Source: Levilactobacillus andaensis
Lineage (GTDB): Bacteria; Bacillota; Bacilli; Lactobacillales; Lactobacillaceae
Reading direction: 5' to 3'
Assembly: GCF_016861695.1 (NCBI RefSeq)
Contig: NZ_BOLP01000018.1
Coordinates: 1-64,000, forward strand
Length of the DNA: 64,000 nucleotides
Shown here in pieces: positions 53,622 through 62,161 of this stretch. The notes under the pieces were generated by a model. The model searched no databases. It was not told the origin of the DNA and was given only the letters and a program-made list of their open reading frames with translations. Position 1 is the first letter of the stretch, and each line of letters starts with the position of its first letter. The position numbers and the translations under genes are program-made.

Positions 53622-53982
53622 GTAACATCCGGATGGGTGCGAAAGGATTCAACCCTTAACGCGTTACTCATCAATCCACTATTGACCGTCCTCGTTGGCA
53701 TACCGCAACTTGGGGAAGTTATCGGTGTGTCCAACAACCTTAGGCTGGCGGGGCCGTAACCCGCCACCTAACTTGATTTATTTGACCCGCAACGGTTTAG
53801 CCGATTGGGGGATCGACTGAATGACCGATCACTTCCAACTAATCTGATTGCCGCCGTGCCTGGGTTCCTGTCTTCTTTGGGGGAAGAAGGTCAGCTTGAA
53901 TCCGTACCCGGTTATCACTGCATCACATGGCCATCGAGGGCTTTTGGGGGGAGCAGCTAGACTTCGTGTCTGGCTGTTTTTT
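53622..53982 (+). ncRNA. Candidate structured non-coding RNA of unknown family
   Basis: A TATAAT box at 53610-53615 precedes about 360 bases that contain no open frame of note but many GC-rich nested hairpins. Examples are GTTGGCATACCG...CGGTGTGTCCAAC with inner AACTT-gggg-AAGTT, GGCGGG-gccgtaa-CCCGCC, and CCTGGGTTCCTGTCTTCTT...AAGAAGGTCAGC...ACCCGG. It ends in the terminator CAGCTAGAC-ttcgt-GTCTGGCTG plus six T (53954-53982). It does not match 6S, tmRNA, RNase P, SRP or riboswitch signatures that I know. The -35 box is weak. It may be a trans-acting RNA or a leader of the next gene. Confidence 0.6.
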
Positions 53983-54068
53983 GTTTGCTAGGCGACCTAA
54001 TTATCCATTTACTTTTCCAGACGCCGGTCGTATGCTCGGGGTATTCCATTTCAAAGGGGTCTGATTGT

Positions 54069-54464
54069 ATGAATGAGTCGCAGTCAAAAATCTCCGCTAA
54101 TCTTTCGCCGGTCGACGTCGGCTACATTGATTTGCTCGTCAAACAAGGCGCGTTTACCTCCCGCACGGACTTCCTGCACGAAGCCATTCGCAGAGAGCTC
54201 GAGGAAAATCAAGCCGTCATTCAGGACACCATGCAACCAGCGGCCCACAGTAATTCGCTTGAAACGCTGATTGGGAGCTACGCCTTCACGGATGCCGATA
54301 TTCTTAAACGACTGAAGGACGGCGAACGCAGTCGACTACTCGTTGTGGGCAAGCTCAACCTTCTCGGCGTGAAAAACACGGCTAGTTTATTCGCCACGCT
54401 TAAGGCAATCACCGTTTTCGGGAAGCTTGAAGCCAGTCCCGATGTTGTTGCACATTATAAGTGA
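54069..54464 (+). CDS. Ribbon-helix-helix (CopG-like) protein
   Basis: A 131-residue protein whose N-terminal half (ISANLSPVDVGYIDLLVKQGAFTSRTDFLHEAIRREL, about residues 8-43) is a ribbon-helix-helix DNA-binding motif. The second half has no known domain. A RHH protein of this size without a toxin partner is probably a small transcription factor. Start at 54069 follows AAAGGGG. It lies directly after the candidate structured RNA, which may be its neighbour only or its target. Confidence 0.75.
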   Translation: MNESQSKISANLSPVDVGYIDLLVKQGAFTSRTDFLHEAIRRELEENQAVIQDTMQPAAHSNSLETLIGSYAFTDADILKRLKDGERSRLLVVGKLNLLGVKNTASLFATLKAITVFGKLEASPDVVAHYK

Positions 54465-54476
54465 AAGTAAACGTAC

Positions 54477-54518
54477 AAAAGGACCCGTGACAACAACCGC
54501 CACAGGCCCTTTTCTTTA
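54477..54518. terminator. Terminator between RHH and MFS genes
   Basis: AAAAGGACCCGTGAC...CACAGGCCCTTTTC, a weaker imperfect hairpin with A and T runs, between convergent genes. Confidence 0.6.
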
Positions 54519-54536
54519 CACACATTTTCAAATTTT

Positions 54537-55736
54537 CTATTCTACTGATTGTTTTTGCATCGTATCCGGTCGTTTCAACATAAACGCCATCAGGTAGGAC
54601 ACGATGAGGAACACAGCCACGACCATGTAAGGGTAGTGCGTATTCCAGTCCAACAGCATCCCGGACATGATGGGCCCGATGATGTTCCCGACACTGGTCA
54701 ATGACATGTTCAACCCGTTGATCAGGCCTTGGTTGGCCTCACTAGCCTTCGTCAGCAACGTTGTAATTGCTGGCCGCAAGAGGTCAAACGCGGAGAAGAT
54801 AACCAACGTGGCAATCATGACTTCTAGCTTGGTGTGCGCCTGCGTAATCCAAATCGTACAGATGGCGGCCAGGAAGAAACAGATGCGAATGACGCGTCGT
54901 TCCCCGAACTTGCTGACTAAGGTGTCGAACATGGCGACCTGCAGGAACAGCGAAATCAATCCGTTTAAGGTCAGCACCAAGGCAATGTTACTTAGACTAA
55001 AGTGGAAGACCTCGTTGACGTAGATACTGTAGATACTTTCGAACCCTTGCAGGCCAAATGAGGAGACCAGAATCATGGTAAACAGAATGATAATCGGCAC
55101 CGTCCAGAATGCCCGCGTCATTGGATGCGCGGCTGGCTTGGCGTCTTCGGCCGATTCACCCTCCACAATGCGGTTCTCTTCGGCATCATTTGGCAAGAGC
55201 ACGATGAGGACCACGGCACTGATCAAGCCCAGTGCCCCAGCAACCCAGAACGGCGTCTTGTAGCTGATACCGGCTAAGATACCCCCGATACCAGGGCCTA
55301 AGATTAAGCCCCCACTAAATGCGGCGGACAACCAGCCGATGACTCTGGCTCGTTGCCGCTTAGTGGTAATGTCGGAGGCCAAGGCCATGGCGGTTGGCAC
55401 GACCATGGCGGCGGACAGCCCACCGATCAACCGGGAAATGTCGAAGACCCACAGGTAGTTGGTCAGCGCGAAGAGGACTTCGGAGACCATGTACAGGATC
55501 AACCCAGCGGTCAGAACCGGCTTCCGGCCAATCTTATCGGACAGTCGCCCGATGAGGGGTGACGCCACGAATTGAGCGAAGGCAAACAGGGCGTTCATAA
55601 TCCCCATATCGGTCGCTGACAGATGCAGCTCGGTTTTCAAGAATGGCATGACGGGAATGATCAAACTAATTCCCAAACACACTAAAAATTCACTAAAGAT
55701 TAAGATAAAAATGGCCCGTTTCGTTTTTTTCGTCAC
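54537..55736 (-). CDS. MFS multidrug-efflux-type transporter (DHA1)
   Basis: A 399-residue twelve-TM drug:H+ antiporter-type carrier. Motif A appears as GRLSDKIGRKP (about 62-72) and motif C as GGLILGPGIGGIL in TM5. It resembles NorA/Bmr-type proteins. Substrates unknown. Monocistronic. Confidence 0.88.
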   Translation of the reverse strand: MTKKTKRAIFILIFSEFLVCLGISLIIPVMPFLKTELHLSATDMGIMNALFAFAQFVASPLIGRLSDKIGRKPVLTAGLILYMVSEVLFALTNYLWVFDISRLIGGLSAAMVVPTAMALASDITTKRQRARVIGWLSAAFSGGLILGPGIGGILAGISYKTPFWVAGALGLISAVVLIVLLPNDAEENRIVEGESAEDAKPAAHPMTRAFWTVPIIILFTMILVSSFGLQGFESIYSIYVNEVFHFSLSNIALVLTLNGLISLFLQVAMFDTLVSKFGERRVIRICFFLAAICTIWITQAHTKLEVMIATLVIFSAFDLLRPAITTLLTKASEANQGLINGLNMSLTSVGNIIGPIMSGMLLDWNTHYPYMVVAVFLIVSYLMAFMLKRPDTMQKQSVE

Positions 55737-55873
55737 GATGGCTCACCCCTTCTCATAGATTTTTAACAGCAATGTTACCATTCTAACAATATTTAATGGT
55801 ATTTGTCTAATTCTATGCTCAATAATTTATAGGAGTTCTAAAATGTCCGCGTTGTGGAGAACATAAAATGAAT

Positions 55874-55937
55874 AAAAAAATGGACGACAAATAGAGATGG
55901 TTCATCAGCCCAATTGTCCCTTTCCTTACTTGTCGTT
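55874..55937 (-). terminator. Probable terminator of the LysR gene
   Basis: On the minus strand ACGACAAGTA...TATTTGTCGT is followed by CCATTTTTTTATT. The loop is long, so strength is uncertain. Confidence 0.55.
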
Positions 55938-55959
55938 CATTAAATTCCAGTCAGTCAGG

Positions 55960-56835
55960 TTACATTCCACGCAGTTCCTTTGCCCACTGCCGATAATCAT
56001 CCGCATAAAAGCTATCCCGGGCATAAACTAAATCCAAGTCGTGGCGGAGGTGACCTGCTGGCAAGTGGAGGACCTTCAGCGTGCCCGCCGCCAATTCATC
56101 GGCGACCACCGACCGGTAGAGGAAGCTGACCCCCACGCCGCGCAGTAAGAGTTGGCGAATGGCCGCCGGATTGTTGACCGTCAGGAGTTGTGGAAACTCC
56201 GCTAACGTCACGTTGGCCGCCTGGGCTAGGTTCACCAGAATTTCACGGCTGCCCGACCCCTCTTCCCTGACAATCAGCGGCAACGTCGTGAGGTCCGCCC
56301 AATCCACCGTCTCCTGTTGCGCCAACGGTTGGTCGGCAGCGACCACCGCCACAAATGGCTCCTGCCGCACAATTTCATAGTCGTAGCGCGATTTATCGAA
56401 ATTGCCCTCGATCAACGCAAAGTCGCTGGTGCCTTCGTCGATGGCCGTCAACGCCGCCTGGGTATTGGTCACCTGGCACCTGATTTGCCGATAGGTCGCC
56501 TGTAACCGCTGAATCAATTGGGGCGCTAAAAATTCGCTCAGCGACAGGGTCGTGCTAAACGTGACCTGCTGCGGTGCTTGCGGATGGCGGAGCTCCCCCA
56601 CCAGCTTATCCGACTGGACCTGAATCCGCTGAATAAACGCCGCCAGCTCCACACCGGCCGGAGTAATCGCCAGTTGTGGCCGCTGGTAACGGACTAATTG
56701 CACGCCCAGTTCGGCCTCTAACCCTTTGATCTGCTGTGAAACGGCGGGTTGCGTGATGAATAATTGTTGCGCCGTTTGCGTGTAGGACTTGGTCTGCGAA
56801 AGGACATAAAACGTGTGGTAACGGGCATCTAACAT
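55960..56835 (-). CDS. LysR-family regulator divergent from yeiH-like gene
   Basis: A 291-residue LysR regulator. The N-terminal HTH (FYVLSQTKSYTQTAQQLFITQPAVSQQIKGLEAELGVQL, about residues 9-47) and the effector-binding domain starting near residue 90 are complete. Its divergent position next to a UPF0324 gene mirrors the yeiE-yeiH pair of E. coli, so it most likely controls that exporter. The effector is unknown; sulfur-compound sensing is suggested by related regulators such as CysL. Confidence 0.88.
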   Translation of the reverse strand: MLDARYHTFYVLSQTKSYTQTAQQLFITQPAVSQQIKGLEAELGVQLVRYQRPQLAITPAGVELAAFIQRIQVQSDKLVGELRHPQAPQQVTFSTTLSLSEFLAPQLIQRLQATYRQIRCQVTNTQAALTAIDEGTSDFALIEGNFDKSRYDYEIVRQEPFVAVVAADQPLAQQETVDWADLTTLPLIVREEGSGSREILVNLAQAANVTLAEFPQLLTVNNPAAIRQLLLRGVGVSFLYRSVVADELAAGTLKVLHLPAGHLRHDLDLVYARDSFYADDYRQWAKELRGM

Positions 56836-56980
56836 CTGTATGGTCTCCTTAATAAGAAAAATTTATGACGTTATTAAATATACCAATTTTAACTTATAAT
56901 CCATTTCAGGTAAACTAAGGCTATTGATTTTTGGTGCCGCACTGCATAACGACACCTTTTACTTTGAGGAGGAGATTGAT

Positions 56981-58012
56981 TTGGATATTCGGACAACGGT
57001 GGTCACTCGGAGTTTCTGGGGCGCAGCCGTCCTGACCTTGATTTGTGCGGTCGCCGGGAGCGAACTAGCTCAACTGCCTTATTTAAACTTGGTGGGTGCC
57101 TTAGTCATCGCCTTACTACTCGGCATGGCATTTCAGTTGGCGCCGCGGGCAATCAACGCCAACCGCGCAGGTATTGGTTTTATTAGTAATAAATTTTTGC
57201 GATTAGGGATTATTCTTTTAGGATTCAAGTTAAACCTGATTCAATTGGCCCAAGCTGGGGTCAAAACGATTACCCTAGCCGCCGTCGTGGTTACCGGGAT
57301 GATTCTTCTGACCTACAACCTGAGCCGTAAATTAGGGGTCGAACGTGATCTCGCCATCTTGACGGCTACCGGGACCAGCATCTGTGGTGCCGCTGCCGTG
57401 ATGGGCGTCTCACCACAGATCAAGGTCAGCCCGGAAAAGGCCGAACGTCAACGGGAAAATGAAGTATTGGCCGTTGCCATCGTTGCCATCTTAGGGACGG
57501 TCTTCACCCTGATTGAAATTGGCCTGAAACCCCTCTTGCATTTAACGGCAGTCCAGTTCGGTGTCATGACCGGGGGCTCACTCCACGAAATCGCGCACGC
57601 CGTTGCGGCTGGTAGCGCGGGTGGTCCGGTCAGTTTGGACACGGCCATCATCACCAAGCTCTCCCGGGTCCTCTTGTTAGCCCCCGCCGCGTTGATCATC
57701 GGCTGGTGGTACCAACGCCAGACGACCACGGCTTCTGCATCAGAAGGTCGCGCGAAGTTGCCGATTCCTTGGTTCATGGCCGGCTTCCTGTTGACCAGCG
57801 TGATTGGCACTTGGCTGCCACTTGGAACCGCCGCATTGGCTGGATTGGTCAAATTGGCCTACATCTTCCTCGGTATGGCCATGGCCGCCTTAGGCATGAG
57901 CGTCAACTTCCGCGTCATTTTTCAGCGGGGTGGCAATGCCTTTCTCGCCGCAACCCTGTCTTCCGTGGTCCTGATGACCGGGGTGACGATTGCTAGTAAA
58001 TTATTCTTCTAA
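56981..58012 (+). CDS. UPF0324 (YeiH-like) putative sulfate/sulfite exporter family
   Basis: A 343-residue membrane protein with about ten TM segments. Family landmarks are FISNKFLRLGIILLGFKLNL, TATGTSICGAAAVMGVSPQIK and SLHEIAHAVAAGSAGG. The family is annotated as putative sulfate exporters, but direct evidence is thin. The start is a TTG at 56981, 8 bases after GGAGG; the in-frame codon at 56924 lies close to the promoter (TATAAT near 56893) and before the ribosome site. Confidence 0.86.
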   Translation: MDIRTTVVTRSFWGAAVLTLICAVAGSELAQLPYLNLVGALVIALLLGMAFQLAPRAINANRAGIGFISNKFLRLGIILLGFKLNLIQLAQAGVKTITLAAVVVTGMILLTYNLSRKLGVERDLAILTATGTSICGAAAVMGVSPQIKVSPEKAERQRENEVLAVAIVAILGTVFTLIEIGLKPLLHLTAVQFGVMTGGSLHEIAHAVAAGSAGGPVSLDTAIITKLSRVLLLAPAALIIGWWYQRQTTTASASEGRAKLPIPWFMAGFLLTSVIGTWLPLGTAALAGLVKLAYIFLGMAMAALGMSVNFRVIFQRGGNAFLAATLSSVVLMTGVTIASKLFF

Positions 58013-58013
58013 A

Positions 58014-58055
58014 CCTATAGAAAAGGTCTGTGACGAGTTGTCACAGACCTTTTTG
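58014..58055. terminator. Bidirectional terminator
   Basis: AAAAGGTCTGTGACGA...TCACAGACCTTTTT hairpin between the convergent UPF0324 and CadD genes. Confidence 0.9.
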
Positions 58056-58056
58056 C

Positions 58057-58662
58057 TTACCCTAATTGCAGTAAATGTTGAATCGTCCCATTGTCCCAGA
58101 TGATGTATAACCCAATCAAAATATAAACGGCGACGGTAATGTAACGTCCCTGCTTTTCCAAGACATCCGCCACCTTTGGCAAGCACGCGAGGCGATAGCC
58201 CAATTCCCAGAAAATCACGACCATCACAGCAAACGTCAGTAAGATCAACGGGATGCTGCTGGGGGCAACCGTGGTAAACAGGGGCACGTAAATGCCGACG
58301 TTATCCGCCCCACACGTGGCCATCGTGATCAAAGCAACGCTGATGATGAGGCTCTTGGGATCGCTCACCTTGCCGGCAATGGCGTCCTGGTCGTCATCGT
58401 CACCCTGAACCCATAATTTAATCCCTAAATAAATCGGAATCAGGCCTAGCAGCCCCAACAACCACGGCGCGGGCACGAAACCCAAGAAGAACGCGATTGC
58501 GAGCGAACTGCCGACCAACACGATAGTTCCTAAAAAGTCCCCGATTAGGACCACCCAGCGGTCTTGGTGCTTTACGCGACCGAAGATTACCATTAAAATA
58601 ACTAGGTAGTCGAGGCCAGTTGAAATGTAGGCCGTGACTCCCGTTAAAATCGTCTTTAACAT
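58057..58662 (-). CDS. cadD: CadD-family cadmium resistance transporter
   Basis: A 201-residue membrane protein with about six TM segments of the CadD/LysE-related family, which gives cadmium resistance by efflux or binding. The motif ALITMATCGADNVGIYVPLF and the N-terminal STGLDYLVILMVIF are typical. It is divergent from an ArsR regulator with a shared operator, so it is probably metal-induced. Ribosome site GGGAGG. Confidence 0.9.
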   Translation of the reverse strand: MLKTILTGVTAYISTGLDYLVILMVIFGRVKHQDRWVVLIGDFLGTIVLVGSSLAIAFFLGFVPAPWLLGLLGLIPIYLGIKLWVQGDDDDQDAIAGKVSDPKSLIISVALITMATCGADNVGIYVPLFTTVAPSSIPLILLTFAVMVVIFWELGYRLACLPKVADVLEKQGRYITVAVYILIGLYIIWDNGTIQHLLQLG

Positions 58663-58685
58663 GCGCCCACCTCCCTATGTATGTT

Positions 58686-58716
58686 ATCCATAACATATGT
58701 TAACATGTTCATATGA
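58686..58716. promoter_or_regulatory. Operator between cadD and the ArsR regulator
   Basis: TAACATATGTTA (58691-58702) is a perfect 12-bp palindrome and overlaps a second ATATGTTAACATGTTCATAT-type inverted repeat, fitting an ArsR-family binding site for both divergent promoters. Confidence 0.65.
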
Positions 58717-58732
58717 AAGGAGCAACCCCCAA

Positions 58733-59071
58733 ATGGCGGATTCACCAGATTTAGTCAAACTCATTCAAAAACCGGCGCTAGACGCCTCCCAAGACATCTT
58801 TAAGTTGCTCAGCAACACCACCCGCTTACAGATTCTCTACCTGCTGGAACAACGTGAACTCAACGTTAGTGAGCTCAGCGACCTATTACAGGTGGAACAG
58901 TCGGTCGTTTCACACCAGTTGGCCCTCCTGAAAAAGGAACAGCTGGTCACGGCCAATCGCGTGGGCAAACAGAGCATTTATCAGCTGGACGATCCGCATA
59001 TCTTGGACATCGTCAACGAAACACTGGCTCACGTGGACCATGTGCTGCGTGGCAAAACGCACGGTCATTAA
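58733..59071 (+). CDS. ArsR-family metal sensor of the alpha5 (CzrA-like) type
   Basis: A 112-residue winged-helix repressor. [29 protein letters not shown] (about 47-72). It has no N-terminal or alpha3 cysteines, but the alpha5 helix carries Asp87, His89, His100 and His103, with exactly the spacing of the zinc site of CzrA (D84, H86, H97, H100). It should therefore sense Zn/Co-type ions, possibly Cd, and derepress cadD. Start at 58733 follows AAAGGAG. Confidence 0.88.
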   Translation: MADSPDLVKLIQKPALDASQDIFKLLSNTTRLQILYLLEQRELNVSELSDLLQVEQSVVSHQLALLKKEQLVTANRVGKQSIYQLDDPHILDIVNETLAHVDHVLRGKTHGH

Positions 59072-59109
59072 AAGACGGCTCGGAAGTTATTCCGGGGCCG
59101 CCTTTTTTG
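59069..59109. terminator. Terminator after the ArsR gene
   Basis: AAAAGACGGCTCGGAA...TTCCGGGGCCGCCTTTTTT hairpin with T run. Confidence 0.75.
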
Positions 59110-59140
59110 GTTGCTGTAAATTTAAGTACTGAAATCTAAC

Positions 59141-59674
59141 TTAGCCGTTTTTTCTCTCGCCCTTAAAATAGTGGTTCGCATATTTTTTGGCAAGGTGCTT
59201 ACTGTGATAACCGTGCGCGTAAGTCCATAAGCCAGCACCACCAGCCATCTGTAAAATACTGTGTTGACTGCCACCAATCTTATGAGTAACTTGCCGATAA
59301 TCATCACCGGCGCCTGCACTTTGATACCACCCCATGACGTTGACCCAATGTTCATGATTTACCGTCATCATTCCAGCTGTTACCCAAGATGGATGCTTAA
59401 CCTTGGCGCTTTGCTTTGGATAGGCCGTCACCTTCCGCGAATGCAGTCGATTGGTAAAGTCGCTTCCTGTAATCTTCTTAGAGGTAATTTTAATGCGATA
59501 CATTTTGTGGTACTGATAACTGTACCAGGTTCCCCGAATACTTTTAGGAAATGTTTTCATCGTGTATTTAGCTTTGGCATACGCCGTTTGGTTTGATGAA
59601 GTTGAAGCCATTCCTAAGCCTAAAACTAGTGACAGAACCAAAAGTAGTAACATCCCACTACGTCTCAATTTCAT
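59141..59674 (-). CDS. Secreted hypothetical protein (177 residues)
   Basis: A small basic extracellular protein. MKLRRSGMLLLLVLSLVLGL then GMASTSSNQTAYAKA is a signal peptide. The mature part begins near TMKTFPKSIRGTWYSYQYHKMYRIKITSKKITG; FPxxxRGTWY is a motif I associate with uncharacterised secreted lactobacillar proteins. No enzymatic motif seen. Monocistronic with an AT-rich promoter region. Confidence 0.75.
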   Translation of the reverse strand: MKLRRSGMLLLLVLSLVLGLGMASTSSNQTAYAKAKYTMKTFPKSIRGTWYSYQYHKMYRIKITSKKITGSDFTNRLHSRKVTAYPKQSAKVKHPSWVTAGMMTVNHEHWVNVMGWYQSAGAGDDYRQVTHKIGGSQHSILQMAGGAGLWTYAHGYHSKHLAKKYANHYFKGERKNG

Positions 59675-59815
59675 AGTTCTCCTCCTGAAAAAAAATTATA
59701 TTTTAATCACACAATATATTATGTATCAATTATTTCTCATATTCAATATTTCACCCTGAATCAATCTCGATTTATATAAAAGTTGTATGGCGTTCTGTCT
59801 TGACTGTAGCTTTCT

Positions 59816-60024
59816 CCGAAACGTGCGGAGCGAGCCAGGTCCCTGCGCTTAACCCCATTTCACCAATGACCCGCTGTTAATGGTCGTATTGTCCGAGAGC
59901 GTTGAATTTGTTCTCGCCATTCTACCCCAATCCCGGCGGCTTCCGAAACGTGCGGAGCGAGCCAGACTCCTGCGCTTAGTATGAAAAGGACCCTTAGCCG
60001 GCTTTGCCGACTAAGGGTCCTTTT
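59816..60024 (+). repeat. Tandem repeat unit A (283-bp period)
   Basis: Contains two short boxes starting CCGAAACGTGCGGAGCGAGC (59816 and 59943) and ends in the hairpin AAAAGGACCCTTAGCCGG...CTAAGGGTCCTTTT (59984-60024). The whole is repeated 283 bases on. Confidence 0.85.
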
Positions 60025-60098
60025 CCCACTACATTACATTTTGCTTTAATCTGCTACAGGGATTGTTTCTCGCCACTACATCCCTATCCTGGCAGCCT

Positions 60099-60307
60099 CC
60101 GAAACGTGCTCCGCGAGCCAGGTCCCTGCGCTTAACCCCATTTCACCAATGACCCGCTGTTAATGGTCAGCTTGTCTGAAACCGTCGAATTTGTTCTCGC
60201 CATTCCATCCCAATTCTGGCGGCTTCCGAAACGTGCTCCGCGAGCCAGACTCCTGCGCTTAGTATGAAAAGGACCCTTAGCCGGCTTTGCCGACTAAGGG
60301 TCCTTTT
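60099..60307 (+). repeat. Tandem repeat unit B (283-bp period)
   Basis: A second copy of the unit at 59816. The two short boxes (60099 and 60226) read CCGAAACGTGCTCCGCGAGC, i.e. GCGGAGC of unit A has become its reverse complement GCTCCGC in both. Its terminator hairpin (60267-60307) can end the multicopper oxidase transcript. The preceding CATCCCTATCCTGGCAGCCT resembles the right end of type I repeats. Confidence 0.85.
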
Positions 60308-60347
60308 CCCACTAATGCTCAGAGTCTAAACGGCTCGCTCCGCACTC

Positions 60348-61883
60348 TTACATCTTCATTCCCATCTTCTCATACGAACTCATCCCGGCCAGATGGAGGT
60401 CCTTGACGTCGATGCCGCGTTCCTTGGCAACAGCATTCATCAGGGTATCCATATCCATCAGCTTATAGGTCTTTGGATGGTCTGGGTCGTACGCTTCGAT
60501 TTGGGCCATCATGCCGCCATCTTCGTGTTCGATGATGTGGCAATGGTACATGTAAACACCGGTATGTTCGAACCAGACTTTGATGCGAACCGTTTCACCG
60601 GGGTTCACGCCGACCGTGTCCTTGAAGCCGTGTTCGTTCGGGTACGGTGCCTTGCCATTCCGCGAAACGACTAGGAATTGCGTGCCGTGCATATGGAACG
60701 GGTGAACCATGCCGGACCCCATGTCATTGGTGTTCGTCACGTCCCACAACTCAACGTTACCGACCTTTTGCCGGGCATCGATCCGTTGCATTTCAAATTT
60801 TTTACCGTCGATCATTACTTGTTCGTCCATGCCGGACATGACGACTTTTCTCACTGGCGTTTCTGGCGTCACCTCTGGATCTGGAATGTCCACGAGGTGT
60901 GCGGGCAACGTGACGTCTTCACGCTGGTAGTCGTGGATTCTGAAACGAACCAACGGTACATCGTCACTGTACAGTGTGACCGTCTGACCCGGTTTGACGC
61001 TACCAAAGTCGACGATAATTTCCGCCCGTTCCGCGCAGGTCAACATGAGGTGCGTGAATTCAACGGGTTCCGGCATGACGCCCCCATCGGAAGCGATTTG
61101 CGTAAATGGCAGGTCATTACTGAAATGTAGCCGCCATTCGCGCCGGTTTGCCCCGTCCAAGATTCGCAAGCGGAGCCGTTGGGTCGTGACGTCAAAGTAC
61201 GGGTTGATGGTCCCATTGATCATTGCCGTTGGACCCTGAACGCCATCTGGATCGTAGTCGGCATTGTAATCCCACTGGTTATCCTCGTGGAAACGCCGGT
61301 CTTGCAAGACCAACGGAATGTCGTCAACCCCATAGTTTCTAGGGAATGGCAATTTAGCCTCTTGTTCGTCAGTTACAATGACCGTTCCCGCCAGGCCGTG
61401 CCACACCTGTTCGGCAGTTGATGGGCACGGATGAGCGTGCAACCACAACAAAGCTGCCGGTTGGTCGACCTTAAAGTCGATGTGTTTCGTCTCGCCAGGA
61501 TAAACTGGCGCGTGGCACCCACCATCGGTATAAGGACCGGGAACGTTCAAGCCGTGCCAATGGAACGTGGTCAGTTCTGGCAAACTATTTTTCAAGTCGA
61601 TGTGCATGGTCTTCCCCTTGGCAAAGACCATGGTTTGGCTCAACAGCGTGCCGTTGTAGCCCCACGTTTTGGTCTTCTTCCCGGGTAACAGTTGGGTCTC
61701 CCCAGCCTGTGCCTCGACCGTGTAATATGTATCCGTCGCCGTCTCTTTATCCGGCTTCAACAGCGGTGGCACCCGCAAAGGTTGTTCGGGAATATCCGGT
61801 TCCTCTAGCGGAACATAGCCCCCGTCGTGCGTGTTGAACGCCGCTTCATCAAAGAAATAATCCGTGTAAATTGATTTTGTCAT
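60348..61883 (-). CDS. Multicopper oxidase
   Basis: A 511-residue laccase-like enzyme of three cupredoxin domains, resembling CotA/SufI-type bacterial multicopper oxidases. Copper ligands are intact: HWHG (about residue 107), LHAHPCPST, HPFHMHGTQF and YHCHIIEHEDGGM. There is no signal peptide, so it is cytosolic or spore-coat-like in type. Lactobacillar homologues have been reported to oxidise phenolics and biogenic amines, but that is not shown here. Ribosome site GGAGGAG upstream. Confidence 0.93.
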   Translation of the reverse strand: MTKSIYTDYFFDEAAFNTHDGGYVPLEEPDIPEQPLRVPPLLKPDKETATDTYYTVEAQAGETQLLPGKKTKTWGYNGTLLSQTMVFAKGKTMHIDLKNSLPELTTFHWHGLNVPGPYTDGGCHAPVYPGETKHIDFKVDQPAALLWLHAHPCPSTAEQVWHGLAGTVIVTDEQEAKLPFPRNYGVDDIPLVLQDRRFHEDNQWDYNADYDPDGVQGPTAMINGTINPYFDVTTQRLRLRILDGANRREWRLHFSNDLPFTQIASDGGVMPEPVEFTHLMLTCAERAEIIVDFGSVKPGQTVTLYSDDVPLVRFRIHDYQREDVTLPAHLVDIPDPEVTPETPVRKVVMSGMDEQVMIDGKKFEMQRIDARQKVGNVELWDVTNTNDMGSGMVHPFHMHGTQFLVVSRNGKAPYPNEHGFKDTVGVNPGETVRIKVWFEHTGVYMYHCHIIEHEDGGMMAQIEAYDPDHPKTYKLMDMDTLMNAVAKERGIDVKDLHLAGMSSYEKMGMKM

Positions 61884-62063
61884 CCTGTAGACTCCTCCAC
61901 AATTTATTTGGTCACCAATCGGCCGTGTTACTTACACCATCATGATACCGCATTCAGCCAAACGGAGGAAATGACTCATCAAGATTTTATTTGGACCGTA
62001 GATGAAACAAAATCGAGAGCTGAAACAAGCTTGGAACACGTCACACTGAAACAACCTGAAACA

Positions 62064-62096
62064 AAAAAAGATTGGCCAACGTTCCAGCCAATCACA
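62064..62096 (-). terminator. Terminator downstream of the P-type ATPase gene
   Basis: On the minus strand GATTGGCTGGAACGTTGGCCAATC is followed by seven T. It follows repeat copy 22, so that copy would be part of the ATPase 3' untranslated region. Confidence 0.8.
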
Positions 62097-62161
62097 ATGA
62101 AATTTTAAAATGAAAAAACAACAGGAGAAAGAAAACCCGATTGGTAGCGATGGTTTAAACT

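Noticed and set aside
53622-53982. The candidate RNA as a T-box or known riboswitch
   Set aside because: No T-box core, no recognisable ligand-binding core, and its own terminator lies before the next gene with a separate ribosome site.
60393-61688. Plus-strand frames opposite the multicopper oxidase
   Set aside because: They are antisense shadows of a clearly coding minus-strand gene.
61908-62108. 66-codon plus-strand frame
   Set aside because: It overlaps the terminator of the P-type ATPase unit, has no ribosome site and no family resemblance.
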